A stretch of 64,000 nt of DNA from Micromonospora sp. WMMA1363 (GCF_030345795.1 NZ_JAUALB010000001.1:5510001-5574000), one strand, 5' to 3'; positions 26,854 through 36,399 are shown, counted from the first letter of the stretch. Made by a program: numbers and translations. Notes: generated from the sequence alone by a model not told the origin.

Positions 26854-27292
26854 CGTTAGCGAGAGAGCCCCGTACGTAGAGGTCGTGGATCTCCGGTTGG
26901 CCGTCTGCCCGGTACCCGACGTCCAGCTTCATGCCGTCGACGGTGTGCTGCCGCTCGTGCAGCCACCGCTCGATGGCGCTGAAGGTGTCCGCGATCTGCT
27001 GGACCGGTCCCGCGTGCCGGCAGTGCGCCCACGCGCCGGCTGGCAGGTGGGCGACGGTCCAGTGCCCGCTGACCGGCGTGTCGGCGGGGACGGTGACGCC
27101 GACGACCTCGTGGTAGCGGCCGTCGCCGAGGTAGTAACTCGCCTCGGCGAATGTGCCGCCGGTCGGCGGCAGTTGCGCCTGGCGCGCGAAGAGTTCCCGC
27201 CACGCGGCGGGGACCAGGTGACTCAGGTCCTGGAAGGCGCCGATGACCGGAAGGCCGACGATCACGACCGGCTCGCGATGAATGATGTGCAC
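26831..27292 (-). CDS. GyrI-like effector-binding-domain protein
   Basis: 153 residues. The layout is that of the GyrI-like/SOUL-type small-molecule-binding domain found on AraC and MerR regulators: VHIIHREPVVIVGLP, a middle helix, GRYHEVVGVTVPADTPVSGHWTVAHLPAGAWAHCRHAGPVQQIADTFS, then an AIERWLHE helix and a final strand. Here it is stand-alone with no DNA-binding part, so it may sequester or break down a drug-like ligand. GTG 27292 is favoured (GGAG 7 bases upstream) over the ATG at 27316. It is 58 bases downstream of the acetyltransferase gene on the same strand. Confidence 0.85.
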   Translation of the reverse strand: MHIIHREPVVIVGLPVIGAFQDLSHLVPAAWRELFARQAQLPPTGGTFAEASYYLGDGRYHEVVGVTVPADTPVSGHWTVAHLPAGAWAHCRHAGPVQQIADTFSAIERWLHERQHTVDGMKLDVGYRADGQPEIHDLYVRGSLANGVSGDPR

Positions 27293-27350
27293 GATGTTTC
27301 TCCATCCCTCGTTCATTCCTCCACCTTGCCGGATGCTCCCGCTGCCCCGG

Positions 27351-28685
27351 TCAGTTGCGGGGCCAGATCCGCGGCGGTACGCGGGGGAACGCGGCCGTCA
27401 GGAACTGCTCGGTGAGGCCGTCGCGAACGGCGGCGTCCGGCCAGGTGTCGAGTACTTCGGGCAGGGTGCGGTGACCGATGGTGAGGTGCAGCAGGGCGCC
27501 GGGTGGGATGGCGGCGTGGGGGTTCCCGTCGACACTTGCACCTACGGCGCTCCGCTTCGCCGTCACCGTCGTGAGTTCACCGTCGGCGAAGTGGAGGTGA
27601 GCGCTGGCGGTGTAGGTGTCTATCACGAGTGTGGGTTCGGGCCAGCGTAGGTCGGCCGCCTGCCAGCGGTTGCGTAGCAGCGGGGCGAGTCGGGCGAGCA
27701 ACTCGATCGGGTCGCCGGTTCGGGCGTACCAGGCTCCGGGGCGTGCTGGTATTCCCCGCGGCCCGATCCGGGCCAGGGGATGGTCCGCGTCGAGTAGGGG
27801 ACGTACCGCGTGGAACGGGCGCTGCGTCGTCGTGGCGTGGCGCCGACCGACCCGGCCGAGATGGGCGTACATCGCGGCGGCGGCCTCCGGCCAGTGCGCG
27901 CCGGGCTCGCAGGTTGCGGCGAACACGGTCAGCTCCCCGGCGGCGGAGAGTCCACTGCCGTGCACCAGGAATCCCTGGACGTCCTCGCCGCGTAGCAGAA
28001 CGGCGATCTCGCGCCGGGCGATATCCGCGGCGCGGCGGCCCATGATCTCGTACCGCCAGACGACGGGGTTCCGCGGGCACACCAGAGCATCCCCGTCCGC
28101 CTGCCGTCGGTCGACGTTGGCGAGGCCGTCCGCGTCGGCTGCGGTGGCCGGACGGACGGTCAGGAGGCCGCGGTAGACGTCCGGTCTTGACGCCTCCAGG
28201 TCAGGCAGGGCATTGGCGGGCATGGTCGGCGCGCCACCGTTCGCCAAGGCGTAGTCGTAGCCGAACCGGCGGTAGAAGTGAGGGATCCCCTCGATGATCT
28301 GAAGTGGCACGCGATCGGTCGCGCACCGGTCGTGCAGCGCGGCGAGGAGCCGTTCGGTGAGCCGGTTGCCGCGATGCTCCGGTGCCGTGCCCACCAACTC
28401 GACCTGAACCACCGGCAGCCAGATCCCGGCCAGACTCCACTCCTGACGAAGGCCCACCAGACTCGCCGCCAGACGGCCGGTGGCGGTTTCCTCCACGACC
28501 AGGAAGTCGTCGGGTACGACTGAAGGATGCCCGGTCAACAGATCCTGGGCCCAGGCGGAGATTCCCGCGTGCGGTTCTCCGCCCGTTGCCGCCTGCAGTT
28601 GAACGGCCGCCTGCAGGCGTGCGATCTGATCGACGTCCGATTCGCGGCCGCGTCGGATCTTGTAACGGTCGCTCTGGCTCCTCAT
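27351..28685 (-). CDS. GNAT-family N-acetyltransferase, Eis-like architecture
   Basis: 444 residues. The first GNAT domain has the acetyl-CoA motif VELVGTAPEHRGNRLTERLLAAL near 95-117 and IPHFYRRFGYDYALANGG, whose Tyr matches the general acid region of Eis. A second GNAT-like domain and a C-terminal sterol-carrier-like domain follow. Eis enzymes acetylate aminoglycosides or lysines. The C-terminus ends PRIWPRN rather than in the Phe used by Eis as a base, so activity on aminoglycosides is not assured. It is probably co-transcribed with the GyrI-like gene. Confidence 0.85.
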   Translation of the reverse strand: MRSQSDRYKIRRGRESDVDQIARLQAAVQLQAATGGEPHAGISAWAQDLLTGHPSVVPDDFLVVEETATGRLAASLVGLRQEWSLAGIWLPVVQVELVGTAPEHRGNRLTERLLAALHDRCATDRVPLQIIEGIPHFYRRFGYDYALANGGAPTMPANALPDLEASRPDVYRGLLTVRPATAADADGLANVDRRQADGDALVCPRNPVVWRYEIMGRRAADIARREIAVLLRGEDVQGFLVHGSGLSAAGELTVFAATCEPGAHWPEAAAAMYAHLGRVGRRHATTTQRPFHAVRPLLDADHPLARIGPRGIPARPGAWYARTGDPIELLARLAPLLRNRWQAADLRWPEPTLVIDTYTASAHLHFADGELTTVTAKRSAVGASVDGNPHAAIPPGALLHLTIGHRTLPEVLDTWPDAAVRDGLTEQFLTAAFPRVPPRIWPRN

Positions 28686-28959
28686 GCCTTACGTTCTACC
28701 GCCGGCTGTCCGCTCCCGGGACGTGATCTGGCGCACCCTGCGTGAGCATGCCGACTTATCCTGCAGCCGTGAGCATTACCGACTGGCAAGTGCCGCACCA
28801 CGTGGAGTTCCCAGGGCTGAGCCTGCCCGCATCGCCATATCCCACCTGGGAGGCCGGGACAACGGTTCTACGTGCGCTGCTGGCCGGCCCGGCGCCACCG
28901 AGCCCTGCCACTCGATCCCAGACACCCGGGCCCGTCAGAACGGAAACACCTGGGGCCGA

Positions 28960-29314
28960 GGCCTGCGGGTCGGTGATGTGCTCGGCGGGGATCCACTGAC
29001 GCGCGCCGATCAACGCGTGCCCCGGCTTCTCCCGAACGAAGGACAGGTGCACGGTGTTGATCCCGTTCGCGACCCGGCCCGCGCACCCCCATGTACTGCC
29101 GCTTCACCCCACACGTCACGACGCCCTGCTTCGGCTGGCCCGTCTCGTCCAACGCACCCACCGTCAGGCCACGCCGGCGCCGACGGCTCGCCGCCTCGTC
29201 CAGACCAGCGGCCACGAACCGCCGGACGTGGCCCATCGTCGCCGTCGTGTCCCAGACCGCCCGGTTCAACAGCCGCTGCGTGCGGTCCTGCGTGGCGTCC
29301 CGGACCTGCTCGGC
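28960..29314 (-). mobile_element. relic of a second, different IS701-type transposase (N-terminal part)
   Basis: Minus-strand frames give QDRTQRLLNRAVWDTTATMGHVRRF and GALDETGQPKQGVVTCGVKRQYMG, the first catalytic Asp region. After a frameshift near 29085 they give INTVHLSFVREKPGHALIGARQWIPAEHITDP. It breaks off there; 28690-28955 shows nothing recognisable. This branch of the family differs from the relic at 23932-24498, so the two are not halves of one element. Confidence 0.75.
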
Positions 29315-29410
29315 GCGCTCCACCCGTTGCGCTTCGGCATCTGACTGACCAGCGCCGACGCATCGGCGGCGCAGCGTCATCGTCCAGCAGGCCGAGGCTG
29401 GTGAGCGGTT

Positions 29411-29685
29411 GGTGTCACCCGGATCGATAACGACCCGTTCGCTCTGGCTGAACAGGTCGCCGGATGGGGTGAAACGCCGCAGGTGGTGCTGGAAGCAACG
29501 TACGGCTGGTACTGGGCGGCCGACGTTCTCACCGGTGCCGGCGCACAGGTGCGCCCGGCCCACCCTCTCGGGGTTGAAGGGGTTCGCCTACCGCGGGGTC
29601 AAGAACGACGAACGCGACGCGTCTGACCTTGCCGATCTGCTGCGCAAGGGCAGCAGGACGCGAGTGACTCCGGCACCACGCCGCT
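29411..29685 (+). mobile_element. IS110-family transposase relic (N-terminal part)
   Basis: One frame reads VTRIDNDPFALAEQVAGWGETPQVVLEATYGWYWAADVLTGAGAQV, the IS110 RuvC-like DEDD start with the Glu of LEATYG. After a shift near 29572 it reads GFAYRGVKNDERDASDLADLLRKG with the expected KNDERDASDLA motif. The C-terminal Ser-containing domain is absent. The element ends about 140 bases before the E1-like gene. Confidence 0.8.
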
Positions 29686-29823
29686 GCCCTCGTCAGGACC
29701 AGGAAGTTGGCGGCGGCCCGGCCATGTGACGTGGTGCGGTCAGATCCGTCTGTTTGCAGTCAACGGCCTGGATTTGGTATCCAGTAACACCGCTGGCGAC
29801 GTGCCGGAACCCAGGAGTCGATC

Positions 29824-32193
29824 GTGAACAACCAACCGCCCCGGCCCGACCTCGATGTCCTCGACGACATCCAGCGGCGGGTACTGTGGCTCGCCACCCG
29901 CGTCGTGGACGCGGCCAACCATGACCGCGACACCGGCGACGGGGTGAAGGTCGGCGGGCACCAGGCGTCGAGCGCGTCGTTGGTCACCGCGATGACGGCG
30001 TTGTGGTTCGCGCATCTGCGGGCCGAGGACCGGGTGGCGGTGAAGCCGCACGCGTCGCCCGTGTTCCACGCGATCCAGTACCTGCTCGGCAATCTGGACC
30101 GGCCGTACCTGACGCGGCTGCGCGCCCGGGGCGGCCTCCAGTCGTACCCGTCCCGGACGAAGGACCCGGACGAGGTGGACTTCTCCACCGGCTCGGTCGG
30201 TCTGGGCGCGGCGGCGCCGCTGTTCGCGGCGGTCACCCGCCGCTACGTCGACGCCCACTTCGGCGAACGCCCGCACTCCCGGTTCGTCGCCATCCTCGGC
30301 GACGCCGAGCTGGACGAGGGCAACATCTGGGAGGCGGTCGCCGACCCGGCCACCACCGGCCTGGGCAACGTGATGTGGCTGGTCGACTTCAACCGCCAGT
30401 CGCTGGACCGGGTCGTCCCGGGCATCCGGATCGACCAGTGGCGTGGCCAGTTCGAGGCCGCCGGCTGGCACGTCGTCGAGGTCAAGTACGGCCGCCGGCT
30501 CGCCGCGGCGTACGCCAGGCCGGGCGGCGAGGCGCTGCGCGACTGGATCGACGCGATGCCGAACGAGCAGTACCAGTCGCTGTTCGGGCTGGCCGGGCCG
30601 GCCCTGCGCAAGCAGTTCCTCGACGGCGCCCCGGCCGGCGTCGCGGAACTCGTCGCCGGTGTCGCCGACGACGAACTGGGCCCGCTGGTCACCGACCTCG
30701 GCGGGCATGACCTGCAGGCCATGCTCGACGCGTACGCCCAGTGCGACGCGGTGACCGACCGGCCCAGTGTGGTCTTCGCGTACACCGTGAAGGGCTGGGG
30801 GCTGCCGATCGCGGGCAACCCGCGCAACCACTCGGCGCTGCTCGCCACCGACCAGGTCGACGCGCTGCGCGCCGCGCACGGTCTGCGCCCCGAAACGGAG
30901 TGGGACCGCCTCGACCCGGCGAGCCCGGCGGGCATCCGGGCCGGCGAGCGCCGCGAGGCGCTGTCCCGGGCGCCGCGCGCGCGGGCGCTGGGCGTCACCG
31001 TCCCGGAGACCACCCGGGTACGCGCGAACAAGCCGATCTCCACCCAGGAGGTCTTCGGTCGGGTGCTGGTCGACCTGGCCCGTGACCCGAGCGTGGGACG
31101 GTACCTGGTCACCACGGCACCGGACGTGGCCACCTCGACCAACCTGGCCGGCTTCATCAACAAGACCGGCGTGTTCGCCCCGACCGCGCAGCGCGCCTGG
31201 AGCGAAGACCGGATGCTGCGCTGGACCGAGAGCCCGGCCGGGCAGCACATCGAACTGGGCATCTCGGAGATGAACCTGTTCCTGCTGCTCGGGCAGCTGG
31301 GCCTGGCCTGGGACCTGTCTGGGCAGCCGCTGCTGCCGGTCGGGACCGTCTACGACCCGTTCGTGCTGCGCGGCCTGGACGCGTTCCTGTACGGCACCTA
31401 CTCCGGCTCCCGGTTCGTGGTCGCGGGCACCCCGTCTGGTATCACGCTCGCCCCGGAGGGTGGGGCGCACCAGTCCACCATCACCGCCAGCGTCGGGTTG
31501 GAGCTGCCCGGGGTCACCTTCCTCGAACCCGCGTACGCGGCCACGCTGGACTGGCTGCTCTGCGACGCGCTCGGCCAGATCGCGCAGGGGACGGCGCCTG
31601 CGGCCACCGCCGCACCGACCGAGGACGGCGCGTACTACTTCCGGCTCAGCACGCGCCCGATCGATCAGGGACCACTCGAGGCGGCCCGGGCCCGCCTCGG
31701 CGACGCGGTGCTGCGCCGGCAGGTGCTCGCCGGCGCCTACCGCCTCGTCGACGCCCACGCGGCGTACCCGCACCTGGCCGACGCCCCGGTCGTGCAGATC
31801 GCCGCGTCCGGCGCGGTCCTGCCCGAGGCGCTCGCCGCCGCCGCCGAACTGGCCGAGGAGGGCGTCGCCGCGCACGTCGTCGACGTCACCAGTTTGGACC
31901 GCCTCTACCGGGCCTGGCAGCGCACCCTGCGGCAGGGCGTGCGCACCGCCGCCGTGCCCAGCGTCCCGGGCGCCCTGCGGTCGGCCTTCGCCGACCGGGT
32001 GCCGGTGGTGACCGTGCACGACGCCGCCTCGCACGCGATGGCCTGGCTCGGCTCGGCGGTCGGTGCCCCCGCCGTCCCGCTCGGCGTGGACGAGTTCGGC
32101 CAGTCGGGCAGTGTCACCGAGCTGTACGAGCTGCACGACCTGCTGCCCGGCAGCATCGTCAACGCCGCGCTCGCCGCCCTGTCGCTGCGCTGA
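29824..32193 (+). CDS. homodimeric 2-oxoacid dehydrogenase E1-like enzyme (AceE/transketolase superfamily)
   Basis: 789 residues. The ThDP-binding motif is GDAELDEGNIWEAVADPATTGLGNVMWLVDFNRQS near 159-195. The N-terminal HQASSASLVTAMTALWF and VFHAIQYLLGNLD and the C-terminal pyrimidine domain with ELGISEMNLFLLLGQLGL follow the AceE order. It is roughly 100 residues shorter than actinobacterial AceE and lacks neighbouring E2 and E3 genes, so it may be a paralogue with another 2-oxo acid or a stand-alone decarboxylase. GTG 29824 has CAGGAG 7 bases upstream. It lies at the edge of the IS-relic stretch. Confidence 0.8.
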   Translation: MNNQPPRPDLDVLDDIQRRVLWLATRVVDAANHDRDTGDGVKVGGHQASSASLVTAMTALWFAHLRAEDRVAVKPHASPVFHAIQYLLGNLDRPYLTRLRARGGLQSYPSRTKDPDEVDFSTGSVGLGAAAPLFAAVTRRYVDAHFGERPHSRFVAILGDAELDEGNIWEAVADPATTGLGNVMWLVDFNRQSLDRVVPGIRIDQWRGQFEAAGWHVVEVKYGRRLAAAYARPGGEALRDWIDAMPNEQYQSLFGLAGPALRKQFLDGAPAGVAELVAGVADDELGPLVTDLGGHDLQAMLDAYAQCDAVTDRPSVVFAYTVKGWGLPIAGNPRNHSALLATDQVDALRAAHGLRPETEWDRLDPASPAGIRAGERREALSRAPRARALGVTVPETTRVRANKPISTQEVFGRVLVDLARDPSVGRYLVTTAPDVATSTNLAGFINKTGVFAPTAQRAWSEDRMLRWTESPAGQHIELGISEMNLFLLLGQLGLAWDLSGQPLLPVGTVYDPFVLRGLDAFLYGTYSGSRFVVAGTPSGITLAPEGGAHQSTITASVGLELPGVTFLEPAYAATLDWLLCDALGQIAQGTAPAATAAPTEDGAYYFRLSTRPIDQGPLEAARARLGDAVLRRQVLAGAYRLVDAHAAYPHLADAPVVQIAASGAVLPEALAAAAELAEEGVAAHVVDVTSLDRLYRAWQRTLRQGVRTAAVPSVPGALRSAFADRVPVVTVHDAASHAMAWLGSAVGAPAVPLGVDEFGQSGSVTELYELHDLLPGSIVNAALAALSLR

Positions 32194-32337
32194 CCCACCG
32201 ACGGCGCCGCGGCGCCCGGTCGTCACCGGCGACGCCGGTTGCGAGTTCGGCGCCGACAAGCTGCGCCGACGGCTCGGATGCGGACGACCGGGTGCCCGTC
32301 GGGCCCCGCCCCGCCGCCGGTCGCGCGGAGTCCCGGC

Positions 32338-33915
32338 TCAGCGGGTCGGGGTGGGGGTGACCGGGGCGGGGACACCGACCTTCGGGTTCTCCACCACGTG
32401 CCGCTGGAGGTTCACCTGGGCCTGCCCGGTGCCGCCCACGGTGATGTCGTCGTACGCCGTGAGCAGTTTCTCCTTGTCGAAGTAGAGGACGCTCATCGAC
32501 AGCGGCGTCGGCTCTTCGCCCTCCAGGCCGCGCAGGCCGGCGCCACCGGTCGAGCCCTGCACCATCAGCAGGGTGGGGGACTGGCCGGGCTCCTGCGGCA
32601 GCCGGGACACCTCACGATGGTGGGTGTGCCCCGCGAGCACCAGGGGGGTGGCACCCGCCAGCGGCCCGGCCGACGCGGGGTCGTGCACCAGCGCGATGTC
32701 CACCGGCCGGGGCGAGCTGCGGGCCGTGGCGGCGAGTTGGTCGCCGACACCGATGAGCTGGTCAGCGGTCTCCTTGGTGAGGCCGCTGCCGGCCGGTGAG
32801 GTGCTCTTGTCGGGGGTGAAGCGCGGGTCCCCGATGCCGGCGATGGTCAGTCCGGCGACGGTGGTGGTCGTGTTGTCGAGCACGATCGTGTTGCGTTGGC
32901 GGGCCACCGCCGCAGCCGTCCGCCCCGAGTCGTGGTTGCCCCGGATGAAGACGTACGGCTTCTGGAGGAGCCCGATCGAGCCGACGTAGGACGCCTCCGG
33001 CTCACTGCCCCAGTCCGTCATGTCGCCGGTGTCGACCACCACGTCGATGCCGAACTGCTCGACCACCGTACGGATCAGCTGCCAGGCGGCGGGGTTGAGA
33101 TGCATGTCGGAGATGTGCAGCACGCGGGTGGTGCCGGGTTCCGGGTCGTACACCGGCAACGCCGAGACCGTGGTGTACAACTGGCTGACGTTGCCGACGA
33201 TGCGCTGGAGCTGCTCGGCGTACCGCGTGTAGTCGTTGGCGATCCGGCGGGCGTCACCGACAATGGCCGGCGCGTTGACCAGTAGCCCCTCGTAGCGTGG
33301 TTCCTCGATCGCCTGCGGGCGCAGGGTGGCGGCGGCGGTGCCGAGGCTGCCGGCGGTCACCGCCAGCGCGAGCCCGCCCGCCCATGCCGCCCGACGGGCG
33401 TCGCGGAACACCAACAGGGCCAACGCGAGCGTGACCAGTACGGTCGAGGCGACCGTCCGCAGACCGAGCCGCAGCACCCCCGCGCGGATGTCCTCCACCG
33501 CGGTCTGGCTCGCCCGGTTGATGCTGGCCGGGTCGTGCAGGAGCGCCTGCGTCCGGCCCTGGTCGAGCGCGCCCAGTTCCACGGTCAGGTGGGTCGGCCC
33601 GTCGTGGCTGTCGAGCAGCAGCGCGCCGAGCGGCGGGACGTCGATGGTGGTGCTGCCGGCGAGGGCCGGCGCCATCGTCAGATCCGCCTGGAAAGGCCCG
33701 ATGTCGGTGCTGACCCGGCCGCCGGCGAGTGCTCCGATCATGATCCCGGCCAGGGTCACGACGAGGATCGCCAGTGTCACACCGACCGCCCGGAGGGCAC
33801 GCCACCGGGTCGGGCCCCGCCAGCCTGGCCCGCGGAGCGCGAACCGCCGGATGCGGCCGCCCTCCGGGGCCGAGCCGCCCCGCCCCTTCTGCTGCTCGTT
33901 CTCCTGTCCGTCCAT
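32338..33915 (-). CDS. membrane metallophosphoesterase
   Basis: 525 residues. An N-terminal membrane helix (about 44-66) and two more near 155-205 place it in the membrane. The calcineurin-like domain then shows all metal motifs: VLHISDMHLN, VDTGDMTDWG, FIRGNHDSG and VLAGHTHHR. The substrate is unknown; relatives act on phosphodiesters at the cell surface. The 144-base gap after it, convergent with the E1-like gene, holds a GGCGCCGCGGCGCC palindrome that may end transcription. CAGAAT ends 6 bases before the ATG, hinting at a leaderless mRNA. Confidence 0.88.
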   Translation of the reverse strand: MDGQENEQQKGRGGSAPEGGRIRRFALRGPGWRGPTRWRALRAVGVTLAILVVTLAGIMIGALAGGRVSTDIGPFQADLTMAPALAGSTTIDVPPLGALLLDSHDGPTHLTVELGALDQGRTQALLHDPASINRASQTAVEDIRAGVLRLGLRTVASTVLVTLALALLVFRDARRAAWAGGLALAVTAGSLGTAAATLRPQAIEEPRYEGLLVNAPAIVGDARRIANDYTRYAEQLQRIVGNVSQLYTTVSALPVYDPEPGTTRVLHISDMHLNPAAWQLIRTVVEQFGIDVVVDTGDMTDWGSEPEASYVGSIGLLQKPYVFIRGNHDSGRTAAAVARQRNTIVLDNTTTTVAGLTIAGIGDPRFTPDKSTSPAGSGLTKETADQLIGVGDQLAATARSSPRPVDIALVHDPASAGPLAGATPLVLAGHTHHREVSRLPQEPGQSPTLLMVQGSTGGAGLRGLEGEEPTPLSMSVLYFDKEKLLTAYDDITVGGTGQAQVNLQRHVVENPKVGVPAPVTPTPTR

Positions 33916-33977
33916 GCTGAGATTCTGACCTGTCCGTCGGTGGATCTTGCTAAACCTGCGCCCGGGTGTCTCGAGTG

Positions 33978-35144
33978 TCAGCTTCGTCCGGCTCCGCCCT
34001 CAGTGAACACCAGCCGCAGCAACCGGTCGTCGTCCGGTTCGGGGTTGCCGCGCCCGTCGTGGTTGGAGGTGCTCACCCAGAGCGAGCCGTCGGGCGCGGC
34101 GGCGACCGCCCGCAGCCGGCCGAAGCGGTTGGTCAGCAGGTCACGGGGCTGGCCGAGTACCGTCCCGGTGGCGGTCAGCTCGACCAGCCAGAGCCGCTGA
34201 CCCCGCAGGCAGGCCGTGACGAGCACGGCGTCGGCGCGGGCCAGCCCGGAGCACGAGGCGTCCGAGGTGGGCCACTGGACGATCGGATCGACGAATCGGC
34301 GATCGTCGGAGCGCCCTTCGACCTGCGGCCACCCGTAGTCGCGTCCCTTGGTGATCTCGTTGATCTCGTCCCAGGTGTTCTGGCCGAACTCGACGGCGTA
34401 CATCTTCTGGTCGGCGGTCCAGGTGAACCCCTGCACGTTGCGGTGCCCCAGGGACCAGACGGGCGAGTCGGGGAAGGGGTTGTCGGGCGCCGGCTTCCCG
34501 TCGGCGGTGATCCGCAGGATCTTGCCGCCGAGGCGCTTGACGTCCTGCGACTGGGTCCGGTCGCCGGCGTCGCCGGTGCTGGCGTAGAGCTGGCCGTCCG
34601 GCCCGAAGGCGAGGCCGCCACCGTTGTGGATGCCTGCCTTCGGGATCCCGGTCAGGATCGGCTCGGGCCGCCCGCCCAGCCGCAGCCGCGCGATCCGGTT
34701 GTCCCGTTCGGCGGTGTAGTAGATGAAGACCATCCGGTCCTGCTGGTAGGCCGGCGAGACGGCGATACCCAGCAGCCCGCCCTCACCCGCCGCGGCCACC
34801 TCGGCGACCGTCTGCACCGTGGTCACCTTCAGGCCGTCGGGCCCGGACGCCGGGCCGACCTGGAGGATGCGGCCGCTGTCCCGTTCGGTGACCAGGGCGC
34901 CCCCGTCGGGCAGGAAGGCGATGCCCCACGGGACGCGCAGCCCGCTGGCCAGCACGGTGGCCACGACCTCCTGGCCGACCCCGTCGGCCGTCGCCGACGG
35001 GGTGGGAAAGGTGGGCGGTTCACCGGCCGGGTCCGACTCCGGCTCGCCGAAGGTGCAGCCGCTGGTCACCAGCAGCGCCGCGCATGACGCCGCGAGGGCC
35101 GCGCGGAGGCGGTAGGTGCGAGGGTGCGAGGTACGGGCGCTCAC
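33978..35144 (-). CDS. PQQ-type sugar dehydrogenase lipoprotein
   Basis: 388 residues. The signal ends in LLVTSGC, a lipobox, so the protein is membrane-anchored outside the cell. The beta-propeller carries GLRVPWGIAFLPDGGALVTER, GEGGLLGIAVSP, HNGGGLAFGPDGQLYASTGDAGD and SLGHRNVQGF, the marks of the soluble glucose-dehydrogenase-like (YliI) family. These oxidise aldose sugars with PQQ; whether PQQ is made here cannot be seen. GTG 35144 is chosen because it begins directly before the basic part of the signal. Confidence 0.88.
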   Translation of the reverse strand: MSARTSHPRTYRLRAALAASCAALLVTSGCTFGEPESDPAGEPPTFPTPSATADGVGQEVVATVLASGLRVPWGIAFLPDGGALVTERDSGRILQVGPASGPDGLKVTTVQTVAEVAAAGEGGLLGIAVSPAYQQDRMVFIYYTAERDNRIARLRLGGRPEPILTGIPKAGIHNGGGLAFGPDGQLYASTGDAGDRTQSQDVKRLGGKILRITADGKPAPDNPFPDSPVWSLGHRNVQGFTWTADQKMYAVEFGQNTWDEINEITKGRDYGWPQVEGRSDDRRFVDPIVQWPTSDASCSGLARADAVLVTACLRGQRLWLVELTATGTVLGQPRDLLTNRFGRLRAVAAAPDGSLWVSTSNHDGRGNPEPDDDRLLRLVFTEGGAGRS

Positions 35145-35305
35145 CCGGCCCAGCGTAGTCGGGTGAGCCCCAGGATCTGGGCGTGGATCAAGCGTCGAGG
35201 GCCTGTGGCTCCCCGTCGTCGCTGTCGGCAGCGGCACCCCGGCCTGTCAGTTGGGTGGCCTTCCCGACACCTCTGCCGTCGTGAACCACGCCGCCCGGCG
35301 GTGCG

Positions 35306-35311
35306 TAGCAT
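35306..35311 (+). promoter_or_regulatory. -10 box (TAGCAT) for a leaderless nucleosidase-like gene
   Basis: TAGCAT ends 6 bases before ATG 35318; no ribosome site intervenes. Confidence 0.55.
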
Positions 35312-35317
35312 CGCCGC

Positions 35318-35938
35318 ATGGAACTGATCGGAGAGGTCACCCCTGACCGACCGTTACTCGTGCTGGCCGTCAAGGAGGAAGCGCAGTTTCTCCCCCCGAC
35401 GCTGCCGGTTCTGCTCACCGGCATGGGCAAGGTGAACGGGGCGATCGCGTTGGCCACCACCCTGGCCCGCGGCCCTCGCCCAGCCGGCATCGTCAACCTG
35501 GGTACCGCCGGCGCACTTCGCCCGGGATGGGCCGGCACGCACGCCATCGGCATCGTGATCCAGCATGACCTGGACAGTGATGTGCTGCGGACCCTCACCG
35601 GCGAGGTCTACGGCTCCCCCCTGGCGCTTCCTGACTCCGACGGCCCCACCCTCGCGACCGGCGACGCCTTCGTCGCCGACGAGGCGTCTCGTCAGCGGCT
35701 GGCGGCCATCGCACCCCTGGTGGACATGGAAGGCTACGCCCTCGCGGCCGCCGCCCAGCAGGCCGGTGTCCCGCTGCGCATCGTCAAGCACGTCAGTGAC
35801 CACGCGGGAGAGGGCGCGGCCAGAACGTGGCGTGAGACGGTCACGGAATGCGCCCGCGCGCTCGCCGACTGGTCCGTCCGAAACCTTCCGCTGGCGCGGA
35901 TCTCACAGCGACCCGACTCGGCCGAGACCAGGGGTTGA
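35318..35938 (+). CDS. MTA/SAH-nucleosidase-like phosphorylase-superfamily protein
   Basis: 206 residues. The nucleoside-phosphorylase fold is seen in LLTGMGKVNGAIAL, IVNLGTAGALRPG, the substrate Met-Glu pair in VDMEGYALAAAA and the catalytic Asp in KHVSDHAGEGA. These are the residues that bind ribose and protonate adenine in MTA/SAH nucleosidases. It is somewhat shorter than MtnN (about 230), so the purine substrate is uncertain. It is divergent from the sugar dehydrogenase gene across 173 bases. Confidence 0.85.
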   Translation: MELIGEVTPDRPLLVLAVKEEAQFLPPTLPVLLTGMGKVNGAIALATTLARGPRPAGIVNLGTAGALRPGWAGTHAIGIVIQHDLDSDVLRTLTGEVYGSPLALPDSDGPTLATGDAFVADEASRQRLAAIAPLVDMEGYALAAAAQQAGVPLRIVKHVSDHAGEGAARTWRETVTECARALADWSVRNLPLARISQRPDSAETRG

Positions 35939-35958
35939 TCATCCGATCCGCCACTCGA

Positions 35959-36399
35959 CTATTCCATCCGGAAGTCGGCGAAGTCGAATCCCGGCGTCAC
36001 CACACAAGTGACCAGGACCGGCTGGTCACCCGCCGGGGCCGCTGCCTGCCACGTCCCGCCCGGGACCAGCATCTGCGGGCGCTGACCGGCAGCCACATCC
36101 GCGCCGAGGGCGACGTCCATGGGATCAGCCGCCGGCTCCCTGCCCGAGCCGCCGAGTCGCAGAGTCAGCGGGCCGCCCGAGTGCCACAACCACAGCTCGT
36201 CTGAGCGCACCACATGCCAGCGGGACCGCTCGCCGGGGTGGAGCAGGAAATAGATGGCGGTGGCCGCGTTACGACTGCCGTCGTAGCCCGCGGGACGCAC
36301 GGTGTGCGCCGAGCGCCAGGTCTCTCGGAACCAGCCGCCCTCGGGGTGTGGCGCGAGGTCGAGCAATGCGGCAAGCGCGGGCCGCTGCGCATTCGTCAC
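35959..36399 (-). CDS. cupin, DUF985 family
   Basis: 146 residues. The DUF985 pattern is plain: LLDLAPHPEGGWFRETWRS near the start, AIYFLLHPGERSRWHVVRSDELWLWHSGGPL in the middle with the metal-site His and Glu, and LVTCVVTPGFDFADF at the end. Members bind a metal and their substrate is unknown. GTG 36399 is favoured because GAGAGGGG lies about 6 bases upstream; GTG 36405 is too close to that site. It is convergent with the nucleosidase-like gene, only 20 bases apart. Confidence 0.88.
   Translation of the reverse strand: MTNAQRPALAALLDLAPHPEGGWFRETWRSAHTVRPAGYDGSRNAATAIYFLLHPGERSRWHVVRSDELWLWHSGGPLTLRLGGSGREPAADPMDVALGADVAAGQRPQMLVPGGTWQAAAPAGDQPVLVTCVVTPGFDFADFRME

Noticed and set aside
23932..29314. 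The two IS701-type relics could be the two halves of one transposase split by a 4.5-kb insertion, since one is N-terminal, the other central, on the same strand.
   Set aside because: Their sequence styles belong to different branches: the GINTVHLSxVRE...HALIGARQW type at 28960-29314, and the PPLLTADAGYG...RECWLLxQWPP type at 23932-24498. They are more likely two elements.
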